The position numbers and the translations under genes were made by a program. A DNA stretch of 64,000 nt from Ureibacillus thermosphaericus (GTDB lineage: Bacteria > Bacillota > Bacilli > Bacillales_A > Planococcaceae), in NCBI RefSeq assembly GCF_012396605.1, contig NZ_JAAXPW010000003.1:1-64000 (forward strand), written 5' to 3'. Positions within the stretch are counted from its first letter, which is position 1; each line of letters begins with the position of its first letter. Below the pieces are notes generated by a model. That model was not told the origin of the DNA. It worked only from the letters and a program-made list of their open reading frames with translations, and did no database searches. Positions 56,894 through 64,000 of this stretch are shown here, piece by piece.

Positions 56894-58024
56894 TTATACG
56901 AATACCTTTTTTAAAATGTCGATGGCTTGATCGATTTCTTCATAGCTTACTGTTAGAGGGGGCAATAATCGAATTACTTTTGTACCAGCCGAGCAAACTA
57001 ATAAACCAGCTTCTTCTAGTTTACTAATAGCTGGCGCCACTTCATTTTCCCCTTCTAATCCAATCAATAACCCTCTTCCTTTAACTTTAAATTCTCCATT
57101 ATGGAAAGCTGCTTTTAACTTTTCAACAAAATAATCTGATTTCTTTTTTACTTCATCTAAAAAATCTTGTTGGAATACAATGTCAATAACTTTTTGAGCA
57201 ACAGCAACAGCTAACGGATTTCCTCCAAAAGTTGTACCATGTGTACCTGGACTAAAAGTATCAAACAATTCTTTTGTTCCTAATATACCACCGATTGGAA
57301 ATCCTCCTCCGAGTCCTTTAGCTATTGACACAATATCCGGTTTTAAAGGAGTTTGTTCGAAGGCGAAACGGGTACCTGTTCTACCAATTCCTGTTTGAAC
57401 TTCATCAATGATTAATAAAATTCCATTCTCTGAACAAATCTCTTGAATAGCTTCAGCAAACTCATCGGTAACCGCATTGACCCCGCCTTCACCTTGAATG
57501 ACTTCAAGCATGATGGCAGCAACTGTATCATCGATTGCACTCTTTAATGCATCCACATCGTTAAATGGTAGATACGTAAATTTGTCCACTAACGGTCCAA
57601 AACCGTTATGAATTTTTCCCTGTCCTGTTGCACTCATTGAACCAAATGTACGGCCATGGAATGATTGTTGGAAGGTAATAATATGGTGTTTTCCAGTATG
57701 TTTACGTGCGAGCTTAATAGCCGCTTCATTTGCTTCTGCTCCGCTATTACAGAAAAATGCGTATGAAAAGTGTGTATCCTTTACGAGTGATTGCGCTAGT
57801 TTTTCCTGACCCGGTATTTGATATAAATTGCTAGTATGCCAAATTTTCTCGCTTTGTTCCTGAATTGTTTTGACAAGTTCCGGATGAGCATGACCCAATG
57901 ATAATACAGCAATTCCGCTTGTAAAATCTAAATATTCTTTGCCATTTTGATCTTTGACGATGGTCCCTTTCCCCTCAACAAGAGCAATGGGTCTTCTTGC
58001 GTAAGTATTAAAAAGTGCACTCAT
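56894..58024 (-). CDS. argD: Acetylornithine aminotransferase
   Basis: PLP class III aminotransferase of arginine synthesis, 376 aa. GIAVLSLGHAHPELV, FCNSGAEANEAAIKLARKHT, SFHGRTFGSMSATGQ, LIIDEVQTGIGRTG and the PLP Lys in SIAKGLGGGFPIGG. ATG 58024 overlaps the argB stop by 4 nt. Last gene of argCJBD; no carAB or argF follows, unlike B. subtilis. Confidence 0.95.
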   Translation of the reverse strand: MSALFNTYARRPIALVEGKGTIVKDQNGKEYLDFTSGIAVLSLGHAHPELVKTIQEQSEKIWHTSNLYQIPGQEKLAQSLVKDTHFSYAFFCNSGAEANEAAIKLARKHTGKHHIITFQQSFHGRTFGSMSATGQGKIHNGFGPLVDKFTYLPFNDVDALKSAIDDTVAAIMLEVIQGEGGVNAVTDEFAEAIQEICSENGILLIIDEVQTGIGRTGTRFAFEQTPLKPDIVSIAKGLGGGFPIGGILGTKELFDTFSPGTHGTTFGGNPLAVAVAQKVIDIVFQQDFLDEVKKKSDYFVEKLKAAFHNGEFKVKGRGLLIGLEGENEVAPAISKLEEAGLLVCSAGTKVIRLLPPLTVSYEEIDQAIDILKKVFV

Positions 58025-58800
58025 TTTACTAACTCCTTACTGATTATTGTTGTCCCTGTTAACGTATCATCAACGATTTCTACTTTCGGGATGCCTGCTT
58101 TTAATACTCGAATCGCTCCCTCTACTTTTGGTATCATCCCCCCTGTAATTTCGCCTTCTTCAATCCACCGATAAATGAGTTCAGGTGTAACTTCTTTTTG
58201 ATACTTTCCACCAATGCGAATTCCAGCTACATCTGTAACAAGCAGTAAACGTTCAGCACCTACTGCCAACGCAATTTCGCTAGCTACTGTATCACCGTTA
58301 ATATTTAATCCTTGTCCTTCTTCGGAAACGCCGATGCAACTAATGACCGGCACCACTTTCTTTGTGGTAAGGATATCGATAATATCTGTATTTATATGCT
58401 TTATTTCTCCCACATATCCATAAGTTTCATAGTCTAGTAATTCACACTGGAGAAGATTCATATCAAATCCGTTTATACCGATTGCTTGAATGCCTGCTCG
58501 ATTTAAATCGTAAACGAGTTTCGGATTCACTTGGCCAATTAAAGTCGACTGAACAACTTCCATTGCCTCTCTATTTGTTACTCGAATACCATTTATTTTA
58601 TGCGATGAAACTTTCCTTTTTTCCAATTCGCGGTTAATGGCCGGACCTCCGCCGTGGGTAATGATGATATCATAACCTTCTTCTTGTAATGTTTTAAAAT
58701 TGGAAAAGAAGGCCTCATTTAAGCCTTCTAATGTACTTCCACCTAATTTAATGACAATTCGTTTACGAACGGTAGCTTGCATTGATTTGTACATAGTCAT
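58021..58800 (-). CDS. argB: Acetylglutamate kinase
   Basis: Phosphorylates N-acetylglutamate; about 259 aa. IVIKLGGSTLEG (phosphate loop), THGGGPAINRELEKR, INGDTVASEIALAVGAERLL and GGMIPKVEGAIRVLKAG. The start is uncertain: ATG 58800 is used, 11 nt after GGGGGTG, and overlaps argJ by 38 nt. ATG 58782 would be nearer the usual family start. The frame is open to 58824. Confidence 0.93.
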   Translation of the reverse strand: MTMYKSMQATVRKRIVIKLGGSTLEGLNEAFFSNFKTLQEEGYDIIITHGGGPAINRELEKRKVSSHKINGIRVTNREAMEVVQSTLIGQVNPKLVYDLNRAGIQAIGINGFDMNLLQCELLDYETYGYVGEIKHINTDIIDILTTKKVVPVISCIGVSEEGQGLNINGDTVASEIALAVGAERLLLVTDVAGIRIGGKYQKEVTPELIYRWIEEGEITGGMIPKVEGAIRVLKAGIPKVEIVDDTLTGTTIISKELVK

Positions 58801-59983
58801 AAGATAAATCGCACCCCCATGCAAACCCGTGTCCTTCTCCTTGACTTAATGAAACATAAATTTTTATTTCATTTGCCTTTAAAATTTTTATTAGTTCTTC
58901 TTCATTAAATGGAACGGGTTCACCATTTTCCACCATTTTTTTATCACCAATTTTTATCATAATTTTGTCTGGGTCAACTGTTGCTCCACTATAACCAACA
59001 GCCGCAATAATGCGTCCCCAATTGGCGTCACAACCAAATACCGCCGTTTTCACTAATGGAGAGCCTACAACCGTTTTTGCAATTTTCCGTGCTTCTTCAT
59101 CTGAAACGGCCCCATCTACTTCTACCTCAATCAGTTTTGTCGCACCTTCTCCATCTCGTGCAATTGCTTTTGCCAAATCTTCTGCAACCATTTGTAAAGT
59201 TTTATAAAAATTGTTCCAGTCTGGGTGTTCCGGTGTTAATGGGTTATTCCCTGCTAAACCATTCGCCAACACCAATACCATATCGTTAGTTGAAGTATCT
59301 CCATCAACTGTAATACAGTTAAAAGTTAAATCTGTAATTTCTGATAACGCTTTTTGTAATACATCGGATTCGATATTCGCATCTGTTGTAATAAATCCAA
59401 GCATCGTCGCCATATTTGGTTCAATCATTCCAGAACCTTTTGCTGTACCTGAAATTACGACTTCTTTTCCATCGATAGTTGTGGAATAAGTCGTGTTTTT
59501 CATGACCGTATCTGTCGTTAAAATTGCTTGTGCAAAATCGATGCCATTTTCCAGTGTATTTCCTATCTCAATTTTTTTCACACCATCACGGATGCAATCC
59601 ATCTTCAGCATCTCACCGATAACTCCAGTAGAAGAAACTCCCACTAATTCAGGATCGATACCTAATTTTTCTGCAGCTAATTTTTGCATTTCATAAGCAT
59701 CAAGCAACCCTTGTTTTCCTGTGCAAGCATTGGCATTACCAGAGTTGACAATTACCGCCTGCATTTTTTTCGTTTCATAAACAACTTCTTTCGTTACTTT
59801 AATCGGTGCAGCTTGCACTTTGTTTGTTGTAAATACGCCTGCAACACTCGCTGGTACTTCACTATATAAAAGTGCTAAATCCTTTTTCTTATGTTTAAGT
59901 CCACAATGGATTCCAGCAGCTTTAAATCCTTTCGGTGATACAATATTTTTACTTGATAGCTTCATCTCTACTATAGATTCCAT
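58763..59983 (-). CDS. argJ: Bifunctional ornithine acetyltransferase / N-acetylglutamate synthase
   Basis: Recycles the acetyl group between acetylornithine and glutamate, about 406 aa. The autocleavage site is in EPNMATMLGFITTDA, with Thr as nucleophile; VNSGNANACTG, TVDGDTSTNDMVLV and GCDANWGRIIAAVGYSG are conserved. ATG 59983 follows GGAGGAGAAAAA; the open frame to 60037 includes it and overlaps argC. Ends in NASYRS. Confidence 0.96.
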   Translation of the reverse strand: MESIVEMKLSSKNIVSPKGFKAAGIHCGLKHKKKDLALLYSEVPASVAGVFTTNKVQAAPIKVTKEVVYETKKMQAVIVNSGNANACTGKQGLLDAYEMQKLAAEKLGIDPELVGVSSTGVIGEMLKMDCIRDGVKKIEIGNTLENGIDFAQAILTTDTVMKNTTYSTTIDGKEVVISGTAKGSGMIEPNMATMLGFITTDANIESDVLQKALSEITDLTFNCITVDGDTSTNDMVLVLANGLAGNNPLTPEHPDWNNFYKTLQMVAEDLAKAIARDGEGATKLIEVEVDGAVSDEEARKIAKTVVGSPLVKTAVFGCDANWGRIIAAVGYSGATVDPDKIMIKIGDKKMVENGEPVPFNEEELIKILKANEIKIYVSLSQGEGHGFAWGCDLSYDYVQINASYRS

Positions 59984-60014
59984 TTTTTCTCCTCCATTTC
60001 TCCCAAACACAAAA

Positions 60015-61052
60015 TTAAATAAATAATGGTACGACATTTAAACCAGTCGTTTGCGGCAGATTCATTTGAACATTCATATTTTGAATTGCCTGCCCTGCAG
60101 CCCCCTTAACTAAATTGTCAATTACACCAATGATGGTAGCCCGATTTGTCCGTTCATCTACTTTTGCAAACACATCGCAATAGTTCGAACCTTTTACTCG
60201 ACTAGTTCCAATTGTATCGGCATCGGTAATCACACGAATAAACGGATGTTTTTTATACGTTTCTAGTAAACATTCCGATAAATCTTTTGTAGTTACTCCA
60301 TTTGTCACCGGTGCGTAGGAAGTCGCTAAAATTCCCCTCGTCATCGGCACTAAATGCGTATTAAATGTAATGGTTGCTTTAACGTTCGTAAACATTTCAA
60401 TGGCTTGCTCTATTTCCGGAATATGTTGATGTTCATTTATCTTATAAATTGATAAGTTTTCATTCGTTTCACTAAAATGCGTCATTTTTGTTGGTTTATT
60501 TCCAGCACCTGATACTCCACTTTTTGCGTCTATCACTAAGAAGGAAGGATCAATTAAACCATTCTTAATTAGCGGAAGGATTGATAAGAGTACCGCAGTC
60601 GGATAACAGCCTGGATTTGCTATAAAAGCAGCCTCCTTAATGTTCTTTTCATTCCATTCTGTTAAACCATATACGCTTTTTTCTATAATTTCCGGTGGAG
60701 CCGGTTCTTTCTTATACCATTTTTCATAGTCTTGTAGATTTTTTAATCGATAATCTCCAGATAAATCGATTAATTTTGGTCCTCTTCCTACAAGCGGAGG
60801 TAAAAGTTTGCTCGTCACTCCACTAGGTGTACTTGCAAAGACAACATCATATTTCATCAAAGTCTCATAATCTATTTTTTGTAAAGGGACATCTTGAATA
60901 TTCAATAAATGACCAAATTTAGACGAAAATATAACTCCTTCTTCAGAAGAAGTAAACAAGTCCATCCGTTCTACTTCAGGATGATTATGTAAAAACCGAA
61001 TCAGTTCTAATCCACCATATCCAGTAGCTCCAATGATTGCCACCTTCATCAT
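60015..61052 (-). CDS. argC: N-acetyl-gamma-glutamyl-phosphate reductase
   Basis: Third enzyme of arginine synthesis, about 345 aa. KVAIIGATGYGGLELIRFL is the NADP fold; catalytic Cys in FIANPGCYPTAVLLSI; THLVPMTRGIL and KGSNYCDVFAK follow. ATG 61052 is 5 nt after AGAGG; ATG 61049 is also possible. First gene of argCJBD, with a sigma-A promoter about 50 nt upstream. Confidence 0.95.
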   Translation of the reverse strand: MMKVAIIGATGYGGLELIRFLHNHPEVERMDLFTSSEEGVIFSSKFGHLLNIQDVPLQKIDYETLMKYDVVFASTPSGVTSKLLPPLVGRGPKLIDLSGDYRLKNLQDYEKWYKKEPAPPEIIEKSVYGLTEWNEKNIKEAAFIANPGCYPTAVLLSILPLIKNGLIDPSFLVIDAKSGVSGAGNKPTKMTHFSETNENLSIYKINEHQHIPEIEQAIEMFTNVKATITFNTHLVPMTRGILATSYAPVTNGVTTKDLSECLLETYKKHPFIRVITDADTIGTSRVKGSNYCDVFAKVDERTNRATIIGVIDNLVKGAAGQAIQNMNVQMNLPQTTGLNVVPLFI

Positions 61053-61079
61053 TCTCACCTCTTCTGTAAGATAATGTAT

Positions 61080-61108
61080 AGTATAAACCTGTATAAATAT
61101 AAAGTCAA
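61080..61108 (-). promoter_or_regulatory. argC operon promoter
   Basis: TTGACT (61108-61103), 17-nt spacer, TATACT (61085-61080). An AhrC/ArgR box is expected here from family knowledge, but I do not see a clear one. Confidence 0.75.
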
Positions 61109-61144
61109 ATGTATGTTTATATATTTTCGAAAAATTCTATATAA

Positions 61145-61190
61145 CAAAAAACGAAGGATAATCATTTATTGATAAATGAATTATCCTTCG
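61145..61190 (-). terminator. Terminator of acsA
   Basis: CGAAGGATAATCATTTAT pairs with ATAAATGAATTATCCTTCG (stem 61152-61190, one bulge), then a six-T run on the - strand. Confidence 0.9.
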
Positions 61191-61256
61191 GTGGATGCAT
61201 AAATATTACCTTGCTCAACAAATCACATGATGTGTTCTAGCAATTCATTGAATCAA

Positions 61257-62987
61257 TTAATCATCTTCCATCGTCGATAAGTCACCCGTTGGAAGATTTA
61301 ACTCCCAAGCTTTTAATACGCGGCGCATGATTTTACCGCTTCGAGTTTTCGGAAGTTTATCTTTAAATTCAATTTCCCTCGGTGCTGCATGTGCAGCTAA
61401 ACCAGTTTTGACAAATTGACGAATTTCTTCTTTTAATTCTTCTGTCGGTTCAACTCCAGGTCGTAGTGCTATAAAGGCTTTAATGATTTCACCGCGAACT
61501 GGATCTGGCTTTCCTATAACACCCGCTTCAATAACATCTGGATGTTCTAGCAATTTGCTTTCTACTTCAAATGGTCCAACTCGCTCGCCAGCTGTCATAA
61601 TTACATCATCGACACGACCTTGGAACCAGAAATATCCATCTTCATCTTTATATGCTGAATCTCCTGAAACATACCATTCTCCATTTAAGAAATATTGTTC
61701 ATAACGCTCAGGATTTTTCCAAATGGCTCTCATCATGGCAGGCCATCCTTTTCGAATCGCTAAGTTCCCCATCGTATATGGTGGTAGCTCATTTCCTTCA
61801 TCATCAACAATAGTAGCGTATACACCTGGAATTGGTTTTCCCATGGAACCTGGTTTGATTTCCATGCTTGGATAGTTACAAATCATGTGCCCACCTGTTT
61901 CTGTCATCCACCAAGTATCGTGAATACGATGACCTAATTCACTCATACCCCAACGAATGACTTCTGGATTTAATGGTTCTCCTACAGAAAGCACGTGTCG
62001 TAATGAAGATAAATCATATTGTTTTAACACGCTTGTACCTGCACCCATTAACATTCTGAATGCTGTTGGTGCACTATACCAGACAGTAACACCATATTCT
62101 TCGATAGCTTCATACCATTTTTCAGGACTAAATCTTCCTCCGATGATTACGTTTGTTACACCATTCAACCATGGACCAAAAATACCATAGGCTGTCCCTG
62201 TCACCCATCCTGGATCTGCTGTACACCAATAAATATCATCTTCATGCAAATCTAATACCCAACGAGCAGTTTGATATTGTTGAATCATTGCATTATGCAC
62301 ATGCAATACTCCTTTTGGTGCCCCCGTTGATCCAGATGTATAATGTAAAAGCATTCCATCTTCTCGATCTACCCAAACAATATCGAAATGACTGGATGCT
62401 TCATCTAATCTTTTATTAAAATCAACGATTTTTTCATTTTCTTCTACTTGTTCCCCAACAAGAAATACTTTTTCTAAATGTGGTAATTCATCTAACGGCA
62501 CTCGATTTAATAATTCTGGAGTTGTAACAAGTGCCTTTGCTTCACTATTTGATAATCTGTCATATACCGCTCCCTCCATAAATGCTTCAAAGAGCGGACC
62601 TACAATTACCCCCAACTTCAAAGCACCAAGCAAAGAAAAATACAATTCTGGAGATCTCGGCATAAAGATAAACAATCGATCCCCTTTTTCAAGGTTTGCA
62701 TACTCTTTTAACACGTTGGCAGCCTTGTTCGTCATGCGCTTCATATCATAGAATGAGTAGGCTTCTTTACGTTCCCCGTTATTAAAGTAAAGAGCTACTT
62801 TGTTTTTTCGATCTGATTCTGCATGACGATCGATTGCTTCGTAAGCAGCATTTAGTTTCCCCGTCGTATACCAACTAAATGCTTTCTCTACTTCCTTCCA
62901 ATCGAAATTAGCATATGTTTCATCATAGTTTTTTAGATGATAATCCCCGTGAACAACTGCTAATTTCTCAGTCGTTTTCATCCCCAT
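61257..62987 (-). CDS. acsA: Acetyl-CoA synthetase
   Basis: Activates acetate to acetyl-CoA via acetyl-AMP, 576 aa (B. subtilis AcsA 572). MLLHYTSGSTGAPKGVLHVH, WWMTETGGHMICNY, WYVSGDSAYKDEDGYFWFQG and the C-terminal RSGKIMRR whose Lys (about 552) is the acetylation site of AcuA in B. subtilis. ATG 62987 follows GGGGATATTTC. Divergent from acuA; a terminator follows. Confidence 0.97.
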   Translation of the reverse strand: MGMKTTEKLAVVHGDYHLKNYDETYANFDWKEVEKAFSWYTTGKLNAAYEAIDRHAESDRKNKVALYFNNGERKEAYSFYDMKRMTNKAANVLKEYANLEKGDRLFIFMPRSPELYFSLLGALKLGVIVGPLFEAFMEGAVYDRLSNSEAKALVTTPELLNRVPLDELPHLEKVFLVGEQVEENEKIVDFNKRLDEASSHFDIVWVDREDGMLLHYTSGSTGAPKGVLHVHNAMIQQYQTARWVLDLHEDDIYWCTADPGWVTGTAYGIFGPWLNGVTNVIIGGRFSPEKWYEAIEEYGVTVWYSAPTAFRMLMGAGTSVLKQYDLSSLRHVLSVGEPLNPEVIRWGMSELGHRIHDTWWMTETGGHMICNYPSMEIKPGSMGKPIPGVYATIVDDEGNELPPYTMGNLAIRKGWPAMMRAIWKNPERYEQYFLNGEWYVSGDSAYKDEDGYFWFQGRVDDVIMTAGERVGPFEVESKLLEHPDVIEAGVIGKPDPVRGEIIKAFIALRPGVEPTEELKEEIRQFVKTGLAAHAAPREIEFKDKLPKTRSGKIMRRVLKAWELNLPTGDLSTMEDD

Positions 62988-63090
62988 GAAATATCCCCTT
63001 TCTTTTTTGATATTTTACATTTTACAACGAATTATTATAATTAGCAAAATATTTTTAACATTTAGTTAATTTGTTTATTTTTCACAAATT

Positions 63091-63108
63091 TCTGCGTTAA
63101 TGCACAGA
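63091..63108. promoter_or_regulatory. Palindrome in acsA-acuA intergenic region
   Basis: TCTGCGTTAATGCACAGA contains imperfect TCTGYG / CRCAGA arms. It lies just before the acuA -10 TATAAT (63117-63122). A CcpA site is expected for these genes, but this does not match cre well. Confidence 0.3.
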
Positions 63109-63153
63109 ATTTATCATATAATGTTAATAATAGAAAAACGGAGGTGATGCTGA

Positions 63154-63786
63154 TTGCAACATATAAAAAATTATTACAATGCGCAGTTGAAAACGCCTCA
63201 TGGCACCGTCATCGTCGAAGGGCCCATACCGCCAGAAACACTCGAACAATATGAATTTCATGAAAATTTAACTTCTTTTCGTCCTCCTCAGGAACAAAAA
63301 AGGGCATTAATCGAGATAGCTAAATTAATAGAAGGTAGAATTATTATCGCTCGCAATGAAAATATCGTCATCGGCTATGTCACATATCTTTATCCTGATC
63401 CACTTGAGAGATGGTCAGAGGATAAGATTGAAAATATGCTAGAATTGGGAGCAATTGAAGTAATACCATCCTATCGAGGAGCTGGGGTAGGAAAAAAACT
63501 ATTAGAAGTTTCCTTTATGGGAGATGAAATGGAAGATTACTTAGTTATTACTACAGAATATTATTGGCATTGGGATTTAAAAGGCACAGGACTAAATGTA
63601 TGGCAATATCGAAATATGATGGAAAATTTAATGAAAACAGTTGGCTTTGAATATTGTGCGACCGATGATCCAGAAATAACATCTCATCCAGCCAATTGTC
63701 TAATGGTTCGTATAGGCAAGCGAGTGAATCAAGAATCCATCGAACGATTTGACAGACTTCGATTTAAATATCGATACATGTATTAA
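63154..63786 (+). CDS. acuA: Acetoin utilization protein AcuA (protein acetyltransferase)
   Basis: A GNAT acetyltransferase of 210 aa that in B. subtilis acetylates and inactivates AcsA. GNAT acetyl-CoA loop in VIPSYRGAGVGKKLLE; conserved EYYWHWDLKGTGLNVW further on. TTG 63154 follows GGAGGTGATGCTGA. First gene of acuAB(C), divergent from its target acsA. Confidence 0.93.
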   Translation: MQHIKNYYNAQLKTPHGTVIVEGPIPPETLEQYEFHENLTSFRPPQEQKRALIEIAKLIEGRIIIARNENIVIGYVTYLYPDPLERWSEDKIENMLELGAIEVIPSYRGAGVGKKLLEVSFMGDEMEDYLVITTEYYWHWDLKGTGLNVWQYRNMMENLMKTVGFEYCATDDPEITSHPANCLMVRIGKRVNQESIERFDRLRFKYRYMY

Positions 63787-63801
63787 TTTAGGAGGATAAG
63801 T

Positions 63802-64000
63802 ATGATTGTCGAACAAATCATGAAAAGAGATGTGTATGCGCTTACACCAAAAGATACATTAAATGATGCCCTTAAATTGATGAGAGAAAAAAGTATCCGC
63901 CACATTCCCATTGTAGATGATGAAGAAAATGTCGTTGGTCTCATTACATCACACGACGTCAAAAATGCATTACCTTCTTGTCTTAAAGAAGAAAATAATC
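63802..64000 (+). CDS. acuB: AcuB, CBS-domain protein (5' part)
   Basis: The first 66 codons are in the window; the gene continues past the right edge. MIVEQIMKRDVYALTPKDTL then REKSIRHIPIVDDEENVVGL and ITSHDV are a CBS domain as in AcuB. ATG 63802 follows TAGGAGGATAAGT, 15 nt after acuA, so co-transcribed. No stop in the window. Confidence 0.9.
   Translation, partial: MIVEQIMKRDVYALTPKDTLNDALKLMREKSIRHIPIVDDEENVVGLITSHDVKNALPSCLKEENN

Noticed and set aside
61053-61145. Arginine repressor (AhrC) box upstream of argC.
   Set aside because: Only loose AT-rich palindromes such as TATAAACCTGTATA are present; none matches the consensus well enough.

Overview
The window reads as a chromosomal core segment of a low-GC, endospore-forming Gram-positive of order Bacillales. 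Gene order matches the phoPR - mdh/icd/citZ - pyk/pfkA - accDA - dnaE - ytqI - ytoI - ytkL - ald - tpx - sppA - sspA - thiI - ezrA - hisJ - rpsD - tyrS - acsA/acuA block of Bacillus subtilis. The absence of malic enzyme next to accDA, the unusual DnaE N-terminus and the liv operon suggest a Planococcaceae/Caryophanaceae relative (Lysinibacillus/Ureibacillus-like); this placement is inference from gene order and protein sequence only. An alpha/beta SASP gene supports sporulation.

Layout. 1-122: 5' end of a class C group II intron on the - strand, directly after the phoPR terminator. 133-6720: phoPR, a MaoC-fold protein, mdh, icd and citZ. 6829-13742: YtvI-like and FxsA membrane proteins, pyk, pfkA, accDA and a GntR/FCD regulator with a near-perfect operator upstream. 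13886-21880: dnaE with a degenerate PHP domain, nrnA, ytpI, ytoI, ytkL and an M24 peptidase. 21880-26426: livJHMGF branched-chain amino acid ABC importer, then ald. 28019-43113: universal stress protein, orphan acyltransferase, YtxK methylase, tpx, sppA-yteJ, acyl-CoA synthetase, SASP, iscS-thiI, ezrA, hisJ-ytsP and a GAF-GGDEF protein. 43309-44200: rpsD with a structured autoregulatory leader.

44263-51736 is the most unusual region: a tight six-gene - strand operon encoding a VTC-domain protein, DUF4956 membrane protein, membrane-anchored CotH kinase-like protein, membrane-anchored TIM-barrel/carbohydrate-binding-like protein, HEAT-repeat protein and processive family-2 glycosyltransferase. 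It interrupts an otherwise housekeeping rpsD-tyrS neighbourhood and looks like an uncharacterised envelope-polymer system. Its first gene appears to start at a rare ATT codon, which restores the conserved N-terminal block of the VTC fold.

52128-64000: tyrS with a tyrosine T-box, a class A PBP, argCJBD, acsA, and divergently acuA and the start of acuB.

Coding density is high. RNA-level control is visible at several places: the tyrS T-box, the rpsD leader, a hairpin between citZ and icd, and a terminator-like hairpin just before mdh. Starts were reassigned inward for many genes where a Shine-Dalgarno sequence lies inside the longest reading frame.
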